The translations under genes and the position numbers were made by a program. A stretch of DNA of 64,000 bases, taken from Siphonodentalium dalli (Eukaryota; Mollusca; Scaphopoda; Gadilida; Siphonodentaliidae). Numbering within the stretch: position 1 is the first letter of the stretch; each line of letters opens with the position of its first letter. The notes below the pieces were generated by a model, which worked only from the letters and a program-made list of their open reading frames with translations, was not told the origin of the DNA and did no database searches. Location: assembly GCA_032622095.1 (NCBI GenBank), contig CP136066.1, positions 190,580,816 through 190,644,815 of the forward strand. The letters are read 5' to 3'. Positions 11,377 through 21,599 of this stretch are shown one piece after another.

Positions 11377-13499
11377 TGTGGGCCCGGGGTAGAATAGGCC
11401 TACCGCCCATTGCGAGGGGTAATATGGCACCCTGTTTGCCTTGGGTTGCATCCCGTGATTTGAGGTATAGGGGTCCTGGAGGTACTAGGGCGGTTTTATC
11501 ACGTGATGCATCGACATGCGGATACGACTTAGCTCATGGTCATATTTGGTCCAAAATGTCTTCAGGACGGGTGGTTGAGTTGACTCGGCTCAATCAATCG
11601 GCTAGTCACGCCTCTCTACAGTGTTTCAGATTCAATTGTTTTAATGTGGTATTGCTCGTCTGCTGTTTGAAGTATTGTTTTCTGTTTTCACGTATGGTGT
11701 TTCTGTTCTCTCCTGTCTCTTTTGTGTTCGTCCTGATGATTGTTGCATGTTGAATCCTGTATTGTTGACGCCTGTCTCACTGTGGAGAGGTACATGGAGG
11801 CTGCTATATGCAGCGGCTCTATATGCAGCGGCTAAACGGGTCACCGATTCAGCTATGTACCAGTCTTTGGCCCGATCAGAATTCGAAGGGTAGTCCACGG
11901 CGGCTGCTGGGCTAATTGGCGAATCATATAAAAAACAACGTATTTCTAGTACGAATGATGACTCACCAATTTCCAATAATGCTGTGGTATTCCCTCAGTA
12001 CTTGGTTCTTGGCTTTGACCCAATAGTGAACAGACCTTCCATCTTTGTCATTGATAAAACGTTACAAAGCATTGCTGGACAATTGAAATCTGTTAAACCA
12101 ACCAGGACTGGCCAATAAGTGACTCTCTGTTGATTGAGTGTTCAAATGAAGTTCAATCTGATGCTCTGCTGCAGTTGACAACTAATGCACTGACAAAAGT
12201 GTTAGTTACTCCCCACAAGACAGTAGCAGAGCTGTGTTGAGAACTCGCGATATAGCTGATTCTTCTGAGTCAGAGATATTGGCTGAGTTAGCAACGCAGG
12301 AAGTTACAGAAGTCCGTAGATTTGTGAAGACAGTTGATGGTCAAAATGTTCAGTTGAACAGTTATCTTCTGACATTCAATCGGTGCGAACATCCACCGAC
12401 ATTGAAGGTCGGGTATATGAATATGGATTTAGGTACATATGTTCCAAACCCATTGCATTGTTTCAAATGTCAGGGCTATGGCCATGGCCAGGAACAATGT
12501 GAAAGTAAAGAAACCATATGTGCACGATTTTCTATTTCTGATCATGGTCATACGGATTGTACTAATCTGAAGAAATGTTCAAATTCAAGATTCAACTATG
12601 TAAAGCTGAGAAGCATCTGTCATATATAGATGCTAAGAAAATAGTTGGTCCTCGACCATCCATTCCACATGTCACATACTCAGCAATCGTGTCTACAAAA
12701 AAATTGTTGATGCCAGCACTCAGACACAGAGTCAAACTAAACGCGTCAGTACATGTATATCACTCGCAACACAAGTTGAGGCGACTGATATTATTCCTGT
12801 TTCAGAACCTGAAGCACAGGTTGTGGATACAGCTTCTGTAGTTGTGACATTTCCTTCGATACATTCTATGCAATTTGATCCGATTGTTCCAAAAGAAAAA
12901 TCGCCGGTTGCTTCGAAACACAGATCGCCGAAGTCACTCAAACGTATCGACTCTGGTACATCTTTGAGCTTTCAACATTTGACCAAATGTTTGAAGAGAA
13001 ACGGTTAACACCCAAAGACTAGAAACAGTATTTGTGGAGCGAGGCTGTCGGTTTGGTGAAGGATGACATTCTATCTCACCCACCCGACCATCAGCTTGAT
13101 GCATTGATAAAGGTTCATGCACGATTCATCACATATTATAGATACCGTATCACTGCAAAATCTGATTTGAAAAGCTACTTTACATATTTCGATGTGGATC
13201 CTTGGTAAATTTCGTGTTCATTAGTTGCTATTTATGATCTATTCTTGTACTACTTTTATATGCTTTATAGTATGATTGCACAATCGTCAGTTCTTGAATT
13301 TATATTCCTGACTCCAAGTGGAAACATTTCTCTTGGGTGCTTTTATTTGTACATAGCTCATCATTGCATTGCTTTAATCTAATCCACTGTCTGATTTTTC
13401 TGCAAAGTTGCTTCGCTGCAATCCTTTTTGATCACTGATTATGTGCTTGGTCGTGATATGGCCTAGCGGCTAAAACGACGTTATACCCCCAATCAATCA
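11377..13499 (+). mobile_element. ORF1-only non-autonomous LINE ('half-LINE'), plus copy
   Basis: The 5' end has TGTGGGCCCGGGGTAGAATA (11377). A gag-like ORF1 follows (11915-13208), then about 290 bp of 3' UTR, and a 3' end GGCCTAGCGGCTAAAACGAC followed by CAATCAATCA (to 13499). Total length is about 2123 bp. The minus-strand copy at 47423-49549 has the same ends, the same layout and almost the same length (2127 bp). No endonuclease or reverse transcriptase ORF lies between ORF1 and the 3' end in either. The CCHC knuckles and the CAAT-type tail suggest an I/Jockey-group LINE origin. That placement is inference from family knowledge. Confidence 0.8.
11915..13208 (+). pseudogene. Degenerate LINE ORF1 (gag-like, CCHC zinc knuckle)
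   Basis: This frame would encode the nucleic-acid-binding ORF1 protein of a non-LTR retrotransposon, which coats element RNA. By alignment with the minus-strand copy the start codon is lost (ATT at about 11915). The frame is readable as FPQYLVLGF..VIDKTLQSIAGQLKSVKP up to about 12112, where it shifts. It continues from 12234 as a 131-codon frame containing YVPNPLHCFKCQGYGHGQEQ, a C-x2-C-x4-H-x4-C knuckle at 12456-12500. The second knuckle has lost one cysteine (Phe). Another shift follows, and the frame ends FDVDPW at the stop 13206-13208. At about 430 codons it is of normal length for an ORF1. With several frameshifts it is not functional as such. Confidence 0.8.
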
Positions 13500-13772
13500 G
13501 TAAATTAGGGAACTTTATAACATTGAACAAACAAGGCAGGGAATATATTTCTTTGTTAAAACGTGTTTCTCAATAATCTACTTGATATCACGGAGTGGTC
13601 CCAGATCAAACGACATGCTTTTCTGTGACTTCTGTGAGCCGATATCGCAATAAACATTGAGTTAATTACCCAGGAGAAATTACATAATAGAAGAGACGCA
13701 AAGCAATATCGCTCAAAAGGTCAATTAATCGTGCAGTTTAGAGTTGGGACCTTCAGGCACAGTCAGGTACAG

Positions 13773-14016
13773 TAATGCCCTATGTAATCGACTCCATAAC
13801 CACAGCAGAATTATGCGTAACTTTTCAGGATTTAGTCGGAAATATGGCTTGTTGCCATTCATCGGAAAGCTCTCGGAAATATGGCTTGTTGCCATTAATC
13901 GGAAAGCTCTCGGTGAGAGCTTTCCGATGAATGGCAACAAGACATATTTCCGACTAAATCCTGAAATGTTACCCATAATTATGCTGTGGTTATGGAGTCG
14001 ATTACTTAGGGCATTA
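13773..14016. mobile_element. 244-bp hairpin MITE with TA flanks
   Basis: Left arm ATGCCCTATGTAATCGACTC and right arm GAGTCGATTACTTAGGGCAT are complementary over about 105 bp, and TA stands on both outer sides. The left arm holds an extra direct copy of about 35 bp (GGAAATATGGCTTGTTGCCA twice, near 13839 and 13876). The overlapping ORFs on both strands here are only the mirrored arms. It interrupts the fold-back element between GGTACAG and ATGTACA. Confidence 0.8.
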
Positions 14017-14159
14017 ATGTACATTGCTAAGGAACAGGTAACAACTAAGAAATATATTCCCCGCGTTATTGTTTCAACTTTATAAGGTTGCCTGTCAAAA
14101 CTTAAAAAAGTTCCTAGGTTTTGTACCGGTGGAATATGATGCTAACCTGTTGAATTGAA

Positions 14160-14605
14160 TTCCACATTAATTTATTCTACGCGGGGGTTTCAGTCCGATA
14201 TTTCTGTGTCAGATTAACGCAATATCCATGTCGCTTATTCCGATATAAAAGACACGTTTGCGTTACCAGAATCACCACGTGGTTTTCCACATGCTCGTCG
14301 TATATTGAATGACACCTGGGACGCTTTCAAACTCGAGACAACGAACATTGTGGTGTCTTAATATAGACTCTAACTGCACATTTTAGAATGCGTCATAATT
14401 ATAATTAGCCCAGTATTCGCCCAGATGGTTTGACAATTTGTCGTCACCATGAGTCATGACTCACAACTTTTCCTGAACATATCACACCCATGGCCAGAGA
14501 ATTGAAAAGTTAATTTCAAATTGTTTTGCTGTTTCTCTTTCAACTTCACGCTTCTCTGTCGTCGGAAATAGTCTCAAAATTGTACGTTGGTTATACTTCC
14601 AACTT
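14160..14605. other. Gene-free stretch
   Basis: AT-rich sequence with no gene or repeat that I can support. Confidence 0.5.
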
Positions 14606-14611
14606 CTACTT

Positions 14612-14872
14612 TGCTCTGTTCTGGGTCCCTTGCTCTACGTGATTTATGTTTTACAACTTGGGAACATCATTCGTAATCACCGACTAGAGTTCCACTTTTA
14701 TGCGGACGATACGCAACTTTATATTCATTTCGAACAGAGAACCACCCAGACCACTTAGGTCTGCAAAATCGAACTTGTTAATACATACTCCTGGCAATCT
14801 AGTAACATTCGGCGACCGCGCATTTTCCGTGGCCGGTCACAGGCTCTGGAATTTATTGCCTGACCACCTTAA
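14612..14872 (+). pseudogene. L2/CR1-like LINE reverse transcriptase remnant
   Basis: The frame from 14612 reads [20 protein letters not shown] and then [14 protein letters not shown]. This is the RT region around the catalytic YADD box (14699-14710), and it stops at 14756-14758. A second frame (about 14780-14872) reads FGDRAFSVAGHRLWNLLPDH, the C-terminal block typical of L2/CR1-group ORF2 proteins. The several hundred residues normally between the two are missing, so this is an internally deleted fragment. It ends abruptly at TTAA (14869-14872), where a piggyBac-like terminus begins. It cannot supply an active enzyme. Confidence 0.85.
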
Positions 14873-15010
14873 CCCTTTCAGTGCCAGGGGCCGATCTCAT
14901 CGGCCCTAATCTATGGTCTGTAAAATCGGCCCCAAAAAAATTAAAACACTTCTTCAAATATTTCCGTTATTTCGTCAAAAACACTTCTTCAAATATCTCC
15001 GTTATTTAGT
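14869..15010. mobile_element. PiggyBac-like MITE terminus inserted in the LINE remnant
   Basis: TTAA followed by CCCTTTCAGTGCC resembles the termini at 50503-50506 (TTAA then CCCTTCC) and 29849 (TTAA then CCCTTTACC). It interrupts the LINE C-terminal block. An internal direct repeat, CTTCTTCAAATATTTCCGTT, occurs twice (about 14949 and 14983). A similar block is at 41075-41110. No right-hand AAAGGGTTAA end is found nearby. Confidence 0.5.
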
Positions 15011-15033
15011 TAATAGAAATATGTTCTTATTTT

Positions 15034-15115
15034 AGGATCACATATCAAAATGAGAGGAATTGGTGATCCCCTTTTCATGGGATCACCATATCCTCTCATT
15101 TTGATTTATGATCCT
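15034..15115. repeat. 82-bp near-perfect hairpin
   Basis: AGGATCACATATCAAAATGA on the left pairs with TCATTTTGATTTATGATCCT on the right, continuing inward through TGGTGATCCC and GGGATCACCA. The loop is CTTTTCAT. Confidence 0.85.
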
Positions 15116-15330
15116 GCCTTCATTGAGCCACGAGTGACTCCTGCGACGAGGATCACATGTTGTATGATACCCTATCCTACGGAGGATTACATATTGTTTG
15201 ATATCTACACCCGTGTGCATGGCCTGGGTCAGATATGGATTGTCAAGTTGGGGATTTTAAATGTTTGTCAGGTTGACAACCATTTAAATTATTCTGTCCA
15301 TGCATTCGTTTCCCAAATGAAGTATATAGT

Positions 15331-15352
15331 ATGTCTATCTATCTATCTATCG
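15331..15352. repeat. TCTA microsatellite
   Basis: A short run of TCTA units within TATGTCTATCTATCTATC. Confidence 0.9.
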
Positions 15353-15960
15353 CCTTATTCGCACTCGCCCGGCTTACAAATATTACTTCTTCGCCACGGT
15401 ATGTAAATTGTTGCACGGGTTAGTGTCATTAGCGTCGGCTCAAAATCCGACGGTATAGATTTGCCAATCACAGTGTCACCCCCACATGACACCATGGGGC
15501 GGAGGTGGGAAATGCACCCAGTACGTTTTTGGAAGTGTCTGAGATTATTTTGCTCCTGAAAACATTTTCAGAGCTCTTTGACTTGAAACATATTTTATTT
15601 GCATAATATACAATAGGGATTAGTGCACAAGTTTTTTGCAACTTATGAAGCCGCTTTCCAAACACAATATTACAACACATATGAAATAAAGATGACGATA
15701 CAAACGTATTTACATGGTGATAAGTTTTGAGATATTTTAGATGCAGTGCCTTCCAGAGATTATCAGGCTAGATCGAGGTAGGCTCTTGGTTGAGGAAATT
15801 TGTATTTAAAGAATGTCACTATACAATGGATGTTTGGTACAATTGGCGCGAGTGCTAATATACTTAGCTATTATGGGTATTTGTATTTTGGAGGTAAAAT
15901 GTAATGATACACTTGTATTCGATTTTGGTTAGTGTTGTTCTTTGGAGGGCAATACAGATA
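15353..15960. other. Gene-free stretch
   Basis: No supported gene or repeat. The 70-codon minus frame at 15468-15680 matches no family I recognise. Confidence 0.5.
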
Positions 15961-15974
15961 ATTAATCAGAGCGA

Positions 15975-16133
15975 AGTGTTTGAGGGTGCTCTTTTCGTGG
16001 CACGGATAACCGATTCGTGATGCTCACTGTACTGGGAATGCAGATGGCGAAACGCAATCCGGATTCGAACACCCGACCGCCTAGAAGGTGCAGCTCGGAG
16101 GTCGACCTACTAACCAACTTAGCTATCCGCTCC
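15975..16133 (-). mobile_element. tRNA-derived SINE
   Basis: Read on the minus strand from 16133, the head is GGAGCGGATAGCTAAGTTGG, with an A-box-like TAGCTAAGTTGG (16113-16124) and a B-box-like GTGTTCGAATCC (16061-16072). The spacing of about 50 bp fits an internal RNA polymerase III promoter. A tRNA-unrelated body follows to about 15975. The head does not fold into an intact tRNA, so this is a SINE rather than a tRNA gene. The body family is not recognised. Confidence 0.6.
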
Positions 16134-16280
16134 TAAATCATAATATAGCCCAATTATGACCGTTTGAGCTCGTTTTCGACGTAAAAATAGTAGATGCGTT
16201 TATGGAGTTTCGCAATGCACGTGCCTTATTACAATTATGCAGTACATTTCGTTTGTGTGGCTAGCTGAAAATGACCTTAG

Positions 16281-16890
16281 TCTGACTGATAGAGCGATAA
16301 ATCGAACCTTTATGACAGTGTGACTGATTTGGCGATTAATCGAGACTTTAGGGCAGTGTGACTGATCTAGCGATAAATAGAACTTTTATGACAGTGTGAC
16401 TGATTTGGCGATTAATCGAGACTTTAGGGCAGTGAGACTGATATAGCGATAAATCGAACCTTTATGACAGTGTGACTGATTTGGCGATTAATCGAGACTT
16501 TAGGGCAGTGTGACTGATTTAGTGACAAATCGAAACTTTAGGACAGTGTGACTGATTTAGCGATAAATCGCAACTTTATGACAGTGTGGCTGATTTAGCG
16601 ATAAATAGATACTTTAGGGCTGTGTGACTGATTTAGTGACAACTCGAAACTTTAGGACAGTGTGACTGATCTAATGACACACCGAAACTGTAGGACAGTG
16701 TGACTGATTTGGTGACAAATCGAAACTTTTGAACAGTGTGACTGATTTAGTGACAAATCGAAACTTTAGGACAGTGTGACTGATTTAATGACAAATCTAA
16801 ACTTTGGGAAAGTGTGACTGATTTAGCGACAAATCGAAACTTTAGGACAGTGTGACTGATTTAGCGACAAATCGAAACTTTGGGACAGTG
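16281..16890. repeat. 38-bp minisatellite, 16 copies
   Basis: The unit GTGACTGATTTAGTGACAAA followed by TCGAAACTTTAGGACAGT repeats every 38 bp with GACTGAT at 16284, 16322, 16360 and so on, for 610 bp. The first six units alternate between two types: GATAAATCGAACCTTTATGA and GATTAATCGAGACTTTAGGG. This makes a 76-bp higher-order period. The later units are mostly a third type. Confidence 0.95.
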
Positions 16891-17034
16891 ACATCGGAAT
16901 TAGATGGTTTAAACGGACACGGGGCTTATGGTAGCCCAATATAGTAAATACAGTTCCTGTTGTATAGACTACATGATCCTTAGCATTCTCAGTCGCAGGA
17001 GGATTATTGACAAAATACCATGGACAAGTTATTT

Positions 17035-17608
17035 CAAAGGGATACTGTACTCAAATGTTGTTGTTGGTTTCTATAGTCTTTGAGTCGTATAATAAGGTAA
17101 CCATATTTCCATTATTTGAAAGTCTGTTTAGTACGAAGTAATGTTATGGATGGCAGATTAGCCGGAATGCGAAAATACAATTTGTCGTTGTCGAGTAATT
17201 TTTTTACAGTTTTCAAGCAAATGTATCAAATACATATTATAATATATGTATACTATTCCCATATACTCATTTAAGTTATTGTATAGTCACCATCCAGTGA
17301 GTGGTTTGAGTTTACGCCCCGTATCAAAATAATTGTTTACACGACCATGTGTGCCACGCGCTGCCCAATCCATTATCCGTGAATTAATTTGAATACGTCT
17401 TGTACACGGAAATTCGTAATTTATTTTATGGCTCCAGCCATAAATTAAATTTATATCAAATTATTAACTTTGATTTTAAGATAACCTCTTAACCTGATCA
17501 TTTACAGAATACATCTTCGACTCTAACTACTTGTTGTTCAAAATAATATCGATATTAGATCGGTGTTATTACCGGGGATTTATTGAAAATGGCATACAGT
17601 ACCCTTTT
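17035..17608. mobile_element. MITE with AAAGGGATACTGTA termini
   Basis: The left end AAAGGGATACTGTAC (17035) is matched by the complement of the right end, CATACAGTACCCTTT (to 17608). The first about 190 bp recur, diverged, at 26181-26350. There is no ORF of note. Confidence 0.65.
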
Positions 17609-18480
17609 AATTTATATTTTGCCAGAATATAAAACCATATCAATTGTTCGACTTCGTCATGTTTCCGACTACTTGTGCTTGCCAGAAATGATTTAGCTAA
17701 ATGTAATATTCTGTCACATCAACAAAACCCAGGCATGAATTCACAACCATAATGTTCAGCGAATGCATTTCTCGAATATTTGGGATATATCGCAATGGCC
17801 AGCCGGCAGAATATTTGGGAATTATCCGTTTATCTCTTTCTGTGTGAGTTGTTAAATATTATGCTGTAAATCGACTATTTCTGTCTGTGACAACTGTGTA
17901 ATAAATATGTGATTTATACACTTAATTATATGAATAATTTATATCATTAATTTATTAACGCAATTAGTGTTGCGATGGTGGCTAGCACGATTTCCGCCGA
18001 TAACTAGGATACCAAAATCGCACACATCCTAATAAAATATTCAACTGTCAATTGTTTCAAAGGCAATGACAATGCCCTTCTGTCATAGAGTAATGTTATA
18101 GATTCCACTAATTATGCATGTGTTTTGCAATAACAATACAGTTTGGCAAATGGCAAGGCATGCGTAGTCGGATTCCTTCTCATTTTGCATTTTGTGTTTG
18201 TTGACACACGCGTTTCCGGACATAACGGTGTGTTGGACTCATAGTTATTATGTTATACCCTTAAACTATGTAATACGTATTTAGGAAGAGATACTCCACT
18301 CTTAAAGGATTACACCGGTGTAGCTTTTCTTAGCCCGCTAATCCAATGAGCACGTTGATAGATTGTGATAGGCCACCCGTAACTCAAGTTATGCCGATTC
18401 GTGCGATTGAATATTGCATTATGGATTATGCTGTCTGAATAGTTGATCTTCCTTCACGTGACGCCACATGAGGGACTGTT
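17609..18480. other. Gene-free stretch
   Basis: AT-rich DNA. I see no gene, tRNA or clear repeat beyond the small palindrome TACACCGGTGTA at about 18315. Confidence 0.5.
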
Positions 18481-18482
18481 AC

Positions 18483-18735
18483 GCCAGATTTTGAAGTAAC
18501 TGACCACTTTTGTAGAAGGTCTCCACCTTTGAAGTAAAAATCGCCAGCTTTTGAAGTACCTCACCACTTTTTTAATAAATCCGCCAGCTATTGTAGTAAA
18601 GTTAGGTCTCCGCAGTTGTAATAAAAATCTCCAGCTTCTATAGTGAAAAAAACATGTCTCCACTTTTGTAATTACAAAATTACAGCTTTTGCAGTAAACA
18701 CTCAATACATTTTTACGGGCGCTGGACGATTTTCA
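18483..18735. repeat. Degenerate short-period repeat, inverted partner at 21590-21870
   Basis: Units of about 35 bp built on 'GCCAGCTTTTGAAGTA' and 'TCTCCACTTTTGTAAT' repeat several times. In inverse orientation the same units (TTACAAAAGTGGAGACATGG, CTACAAAAGCTGGCGATTTT) occur at 21590-21870. Together with the flanking zinc-finger sequence they form the outer arms of a large inverted repeat. Confidence 0.7.
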
Positions 18736-18739
18736 TGAC

Positions 18740-19080
<341 letters not shown>

Positions 19081-19180
19081 AACCAATGGGTAAATCCATC
19101 CCTTATGCCAACATGGGATTTGATGTTTTGCCGATAGTAGTTGATATTTTACATATGTATGAGTAATGGTTCGACCAATA

Positions 19181-19565
19181 TCGGGTTATATGATGCTGAA
19201 ACATGTTATAATGCTACTACGAGATAACTCGTAGTCGGCAACTAGGACGGAATTTATTAGTGTTTCATCGCTGGTGCCAGCTACGAGTTATCTCGTAGGT
19301 AAATACAATTACGTTGTCGGTGGCTTAGATGACGAAGAGTGCTATACAGGTACAAGCATATCGTGTATAAGACACGGTAAATGAATTTATACATGATTAC
19401 TGGTACAGGCTACGTCGCATAAGACGTCGAAAACATAATATGTATTTACATACGAGATACTCGTAGCTGGCACCAGCGATGACCACTGGTGAAATTAGTC
19501 CCAGGTGCCGACTACAAGTTATATCGTAGTAGCTTTATAACACGTTTCATCTTCATTTGACCCGA
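19181..19565. mobile_element. Hairpin MITE carrying 18-bp palindromes
   Basis: The arms 19181-19310 and 19440-19565 are reverse complements (about 85% by eye), with a loop of about 130 bp. Each arm holds two copies of the palindrome CTACGAGTTATCTCGTAG or a near variant, at 19217-19234, 19281-19298, 19451-19466 and 19512-19529. Two more occur outside, at 20288-20305 and 20330-20347. Confidence 0.75.
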
Positions 19566-19569
19566 ATTT

Positions 19570-20280
19570 GATCGACTAAAATTGTATAAACACGATAGAT
19601 TAATTTATATATACATACTTGTTCACCCATTGTCAGATAAATGAACTTGCATGCATAGGTATACAATCCATGTGTATCTGCTTGATCATACACTTGATGT
19701 AGGGCTAGCAGCAGTTTCCAGCAGCCTCTGGCACTATATCCGATAATACTATAGTACTAAAAGTAAGAGATGTGTAATAAACATAGAACCACAGCTGATA
19801 ATCAGGTAAGTTAGAAATTAGCTCACACAACCAGGGTGCTGAGTTCTAACTAATCTCAACACACATGTAAGTGTTGTTCTATTGTATGTTACACAGCCAA
19901 ACTTTTGCATTTAGTGGACCTTCCAGTGGCTTGCACACATAGGGTGTATTATCAGTTATAGGCATATAGCTTCAAATTAAACCTGAACCATCCAGAGCAA
20001 ACTAATTACTGAATTATGCAACGAAAGCCCTCTATATGTTTCCGGGAAAGGTCTATTTGCACATATTTAGCATGGGTCAGGGACGTACAGAAGAGGTCCT
20101 GGTGAATTGGATTATCCTAGCAAGATTTCTAACTGCACCCCACCCCTTGTTCGGGATGCGGTAATCGTTGTATCTCAAGCCATTGTAATTATACAGAAAA
20201 ACGATAAATGGGATCGTTGGGCATGTATTGGCGCATACACCAACATTGCTTGTGGTTTGTGTTGTTATTTATGTGGTATG
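19570..20280. other. Gene-free stretch
   Basis: No gene is supported in this interval. Two further copies of the 18-bp palindrome follow at 20288-20347. Confidence 0.5.
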
Positions 20281-20394
20281 AACACTACTACAAGTTACCT
20301 CGGAGTAGCAGTCCCCATGGAACCGTTTACTACGAGTTATCTCGTAGTGGCAGCCAACGTGTTAACGCCCTTATAGGTGCGACATTAAATTTTG

Positions 20395-20480
20395 TCAGAA
20401 GAAGTTCGGTGTGACCGTGAGTCTGACAAGACATTAAGAGAATCCACGCTGGTGATCCGATGTGTGTCTGAAGACGCTCC
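20395..20480 (+). pseudogene. Single zinc-finger fragment
   Basis: GTCAGAAGAAGTTCGGTGTG and its surroundings encode CQKKFGVTVSL and then a damaged H-K-R-I-H stretch. This is the second half of a C2H2 finger and closely resembles the finger at 21931-22002. It has a frameshift, and the first half is missing. Confidence 0.6.
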
Positions 20481-20489
20481 GTCAGTCCA

Positions 20490-21200
20490 GTAACATGACA
20501 TATATTCTCGAAATTGGGTAACGTGACAGATGAATCAGTTCCAACGTAAAATAGTTTGCCTACTTGGCCCCGTATTTAAAGGAAGAGTCCTACGTGAAAC
20601 TTTCAAGTCGCAATGTTCATGGTGCCAAAAGGTTCAGTCTCCTTTCAAAATTTATTCAACGAAATATACGAATACACTTAATTTTATTGATGGTTATCAG
20701 GCTGTGGAATCAACAATGAAACGCATAACACAATTAGGAACGAATTGAACGCGATTGGGGTTGATGAAAGTAAAATAATTAGTTACCTTGATCCCCAACC
20801 TCATCTTGGATCTTATATTTCTTGAATAGCTATGTATAATATGCTATCATGAAGGCAATGCACGTCGCAATGTTCGCGCAGCCAACATGTTCAGTGTCCT
20901 TTCAAAATTTATTCAATGAAATAAACGAATAGAAATGATTGCATTTTCAATTGTCAGGCAGAGCAATACAAAATGAAACGCACACCACAATTGGGAACGA
21001 ATTGAAGTGGTGTACTATAGACAGGGAAGGTTGTGGTGTCTCATGGATTGACAACTTAACATAATACAAAGATAAATTGTATATATAGAAAACATAATTT
21101 CTGACATGGCGACAGATATATGTTTATCTTATAATTGTAATTAGGCCTTTCGCTCATTGTTGAGCCCTTCAGATTACGAAGATACATTTAGCGTTTTTTT
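20490..21200. repeat. Zinc-finger-associated repeat units (plus orientation)
   Basis: Two degenerate units share GTCTCCTTTCAAAATTTATT, CTTGAATAGCTATGTATAAT and AATGAAACGCATAACACAAT. The same units occur at 22033-22740 in plus and at 23040-24480 in minus orientation. Segment 21014-21190 is the reverse complement of about 23065-23260. Confidence 0.7.
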
Positions 21201-21590
21201 GCTTGGACAAACGTCGCACCCACAAGGGCGTTCACCAGGTTGAATTGCCAGGTTACCGGAATGGCTGGGAACAATCTTACATACTCGTACGACTGATCAT
21301 ATATGTGTGTTCTATTATGCTTAGGCATGGAATCGGATCACCAGGTGCCTCATATAACATCATACTCGTAAGGGCGTTCACCAGTGTGAATTGTCAGATT
21401 TCCGGACTGACCGGGAACAATCTTACATACTCGTATGATTGATCACCATGTGTGTGACTGAAAGCTATTCGACACACTTGTATGGTGTGGATTATTTTGC
21501 CATGGAACCGGACTCTCTAAATTCCTTCGGCCATAAGTCACACTCGTATGGGCGATAGCCGCTGTGGATTATCGGTTGCTTTGTCACGAA
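21192..21590 (-). pseudogene. Broken C2H2 zinc-finger array (minus strand)
   Basis: Read on the minus strand from 21590, fingers of the same type as 18740-19080 appear: [20 protein letters not shown], then remnants with THTGDQSYEYV-like and GERPYEYDV-like linkers. They end with GERPCGCDVCPS near 21192. There are stops and frameshifts throughout. With the plus array it forms the inner arms of an inverted repeat centred near 20.2 kb. Confidence 0.7.
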
Positions 21591-21599
21591 AATTGTCCA

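Larger units (their letters stand above)
1..12875. repeat. Large direct duplication, copy A (partner 53783-64000)
   Basis: The whole block recurs in the same orientation at 53783-64000. The offset changes only at indels: 53782 at the left edge, 53769 near 500, 51377 near 5680, 51124 from 5941 to about 9600, and 51125 from about 10140 to the window end. Mismatches run at roughly one per hundred bases by eye. Large differences are the insertion at 644-3068 (A only), the 5681-5940 segment (A only), and small insertions in B near 54938 and 56536. Both copies are truncated by the window edges, so neither true boundary is visible. It could be a real segmental duplication or two haplotypes placed in one assembly. 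Confidence 0.95.
11290..14150. mobile_element. Fold-back MITE split by two nested insertions
   Basis: The left terminus GGATCATGCCATGAATCTCT (about 11291) and the right part (about 13500-14145: GGGAATATATTTCTTTGTT, AACTAAGAAATATATTCC, GGTGGAATATGATG) belong to the fold-back family of 7409-7925. The element is interrupted by the half-LINE (11377-13499) and by a 244-bp hairpin MITE (13773-14016). Its unpaired centre (13600-13735) is the reverse complement of the centre of the 7409 element, so the middle is flipped relative to that relative. Confidence 0.65.

Noticed and set aside
11376-11976. Frames of 72-125 codons in the half-LINE 5' region
   Set aside because: This is the 5' UTR-like part of the element. 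The frames are not kept in the minus copy.
13725-14085. Antiparallel frames with similar protein sequence on both strands
   Set aside because: They are the two arms of the hairpin MITE read in each direction.
14700-14909. Stand-alone 69-codon gene
   Set aside because: It is the C-terminal block of an L2/CR1-like RT running into a piggyBac-like end.
16033-16133. Functional tRNA gene
   Set aside because: A and B boxes are recognisable but the cloverleaf is not intact and an unrelated body follows. SINE preferred.
16281-16890. CRISPR array
   Set aside because: Units are contiguous 38-bp tandem repeats without spacers, and the context is eukaryotic.
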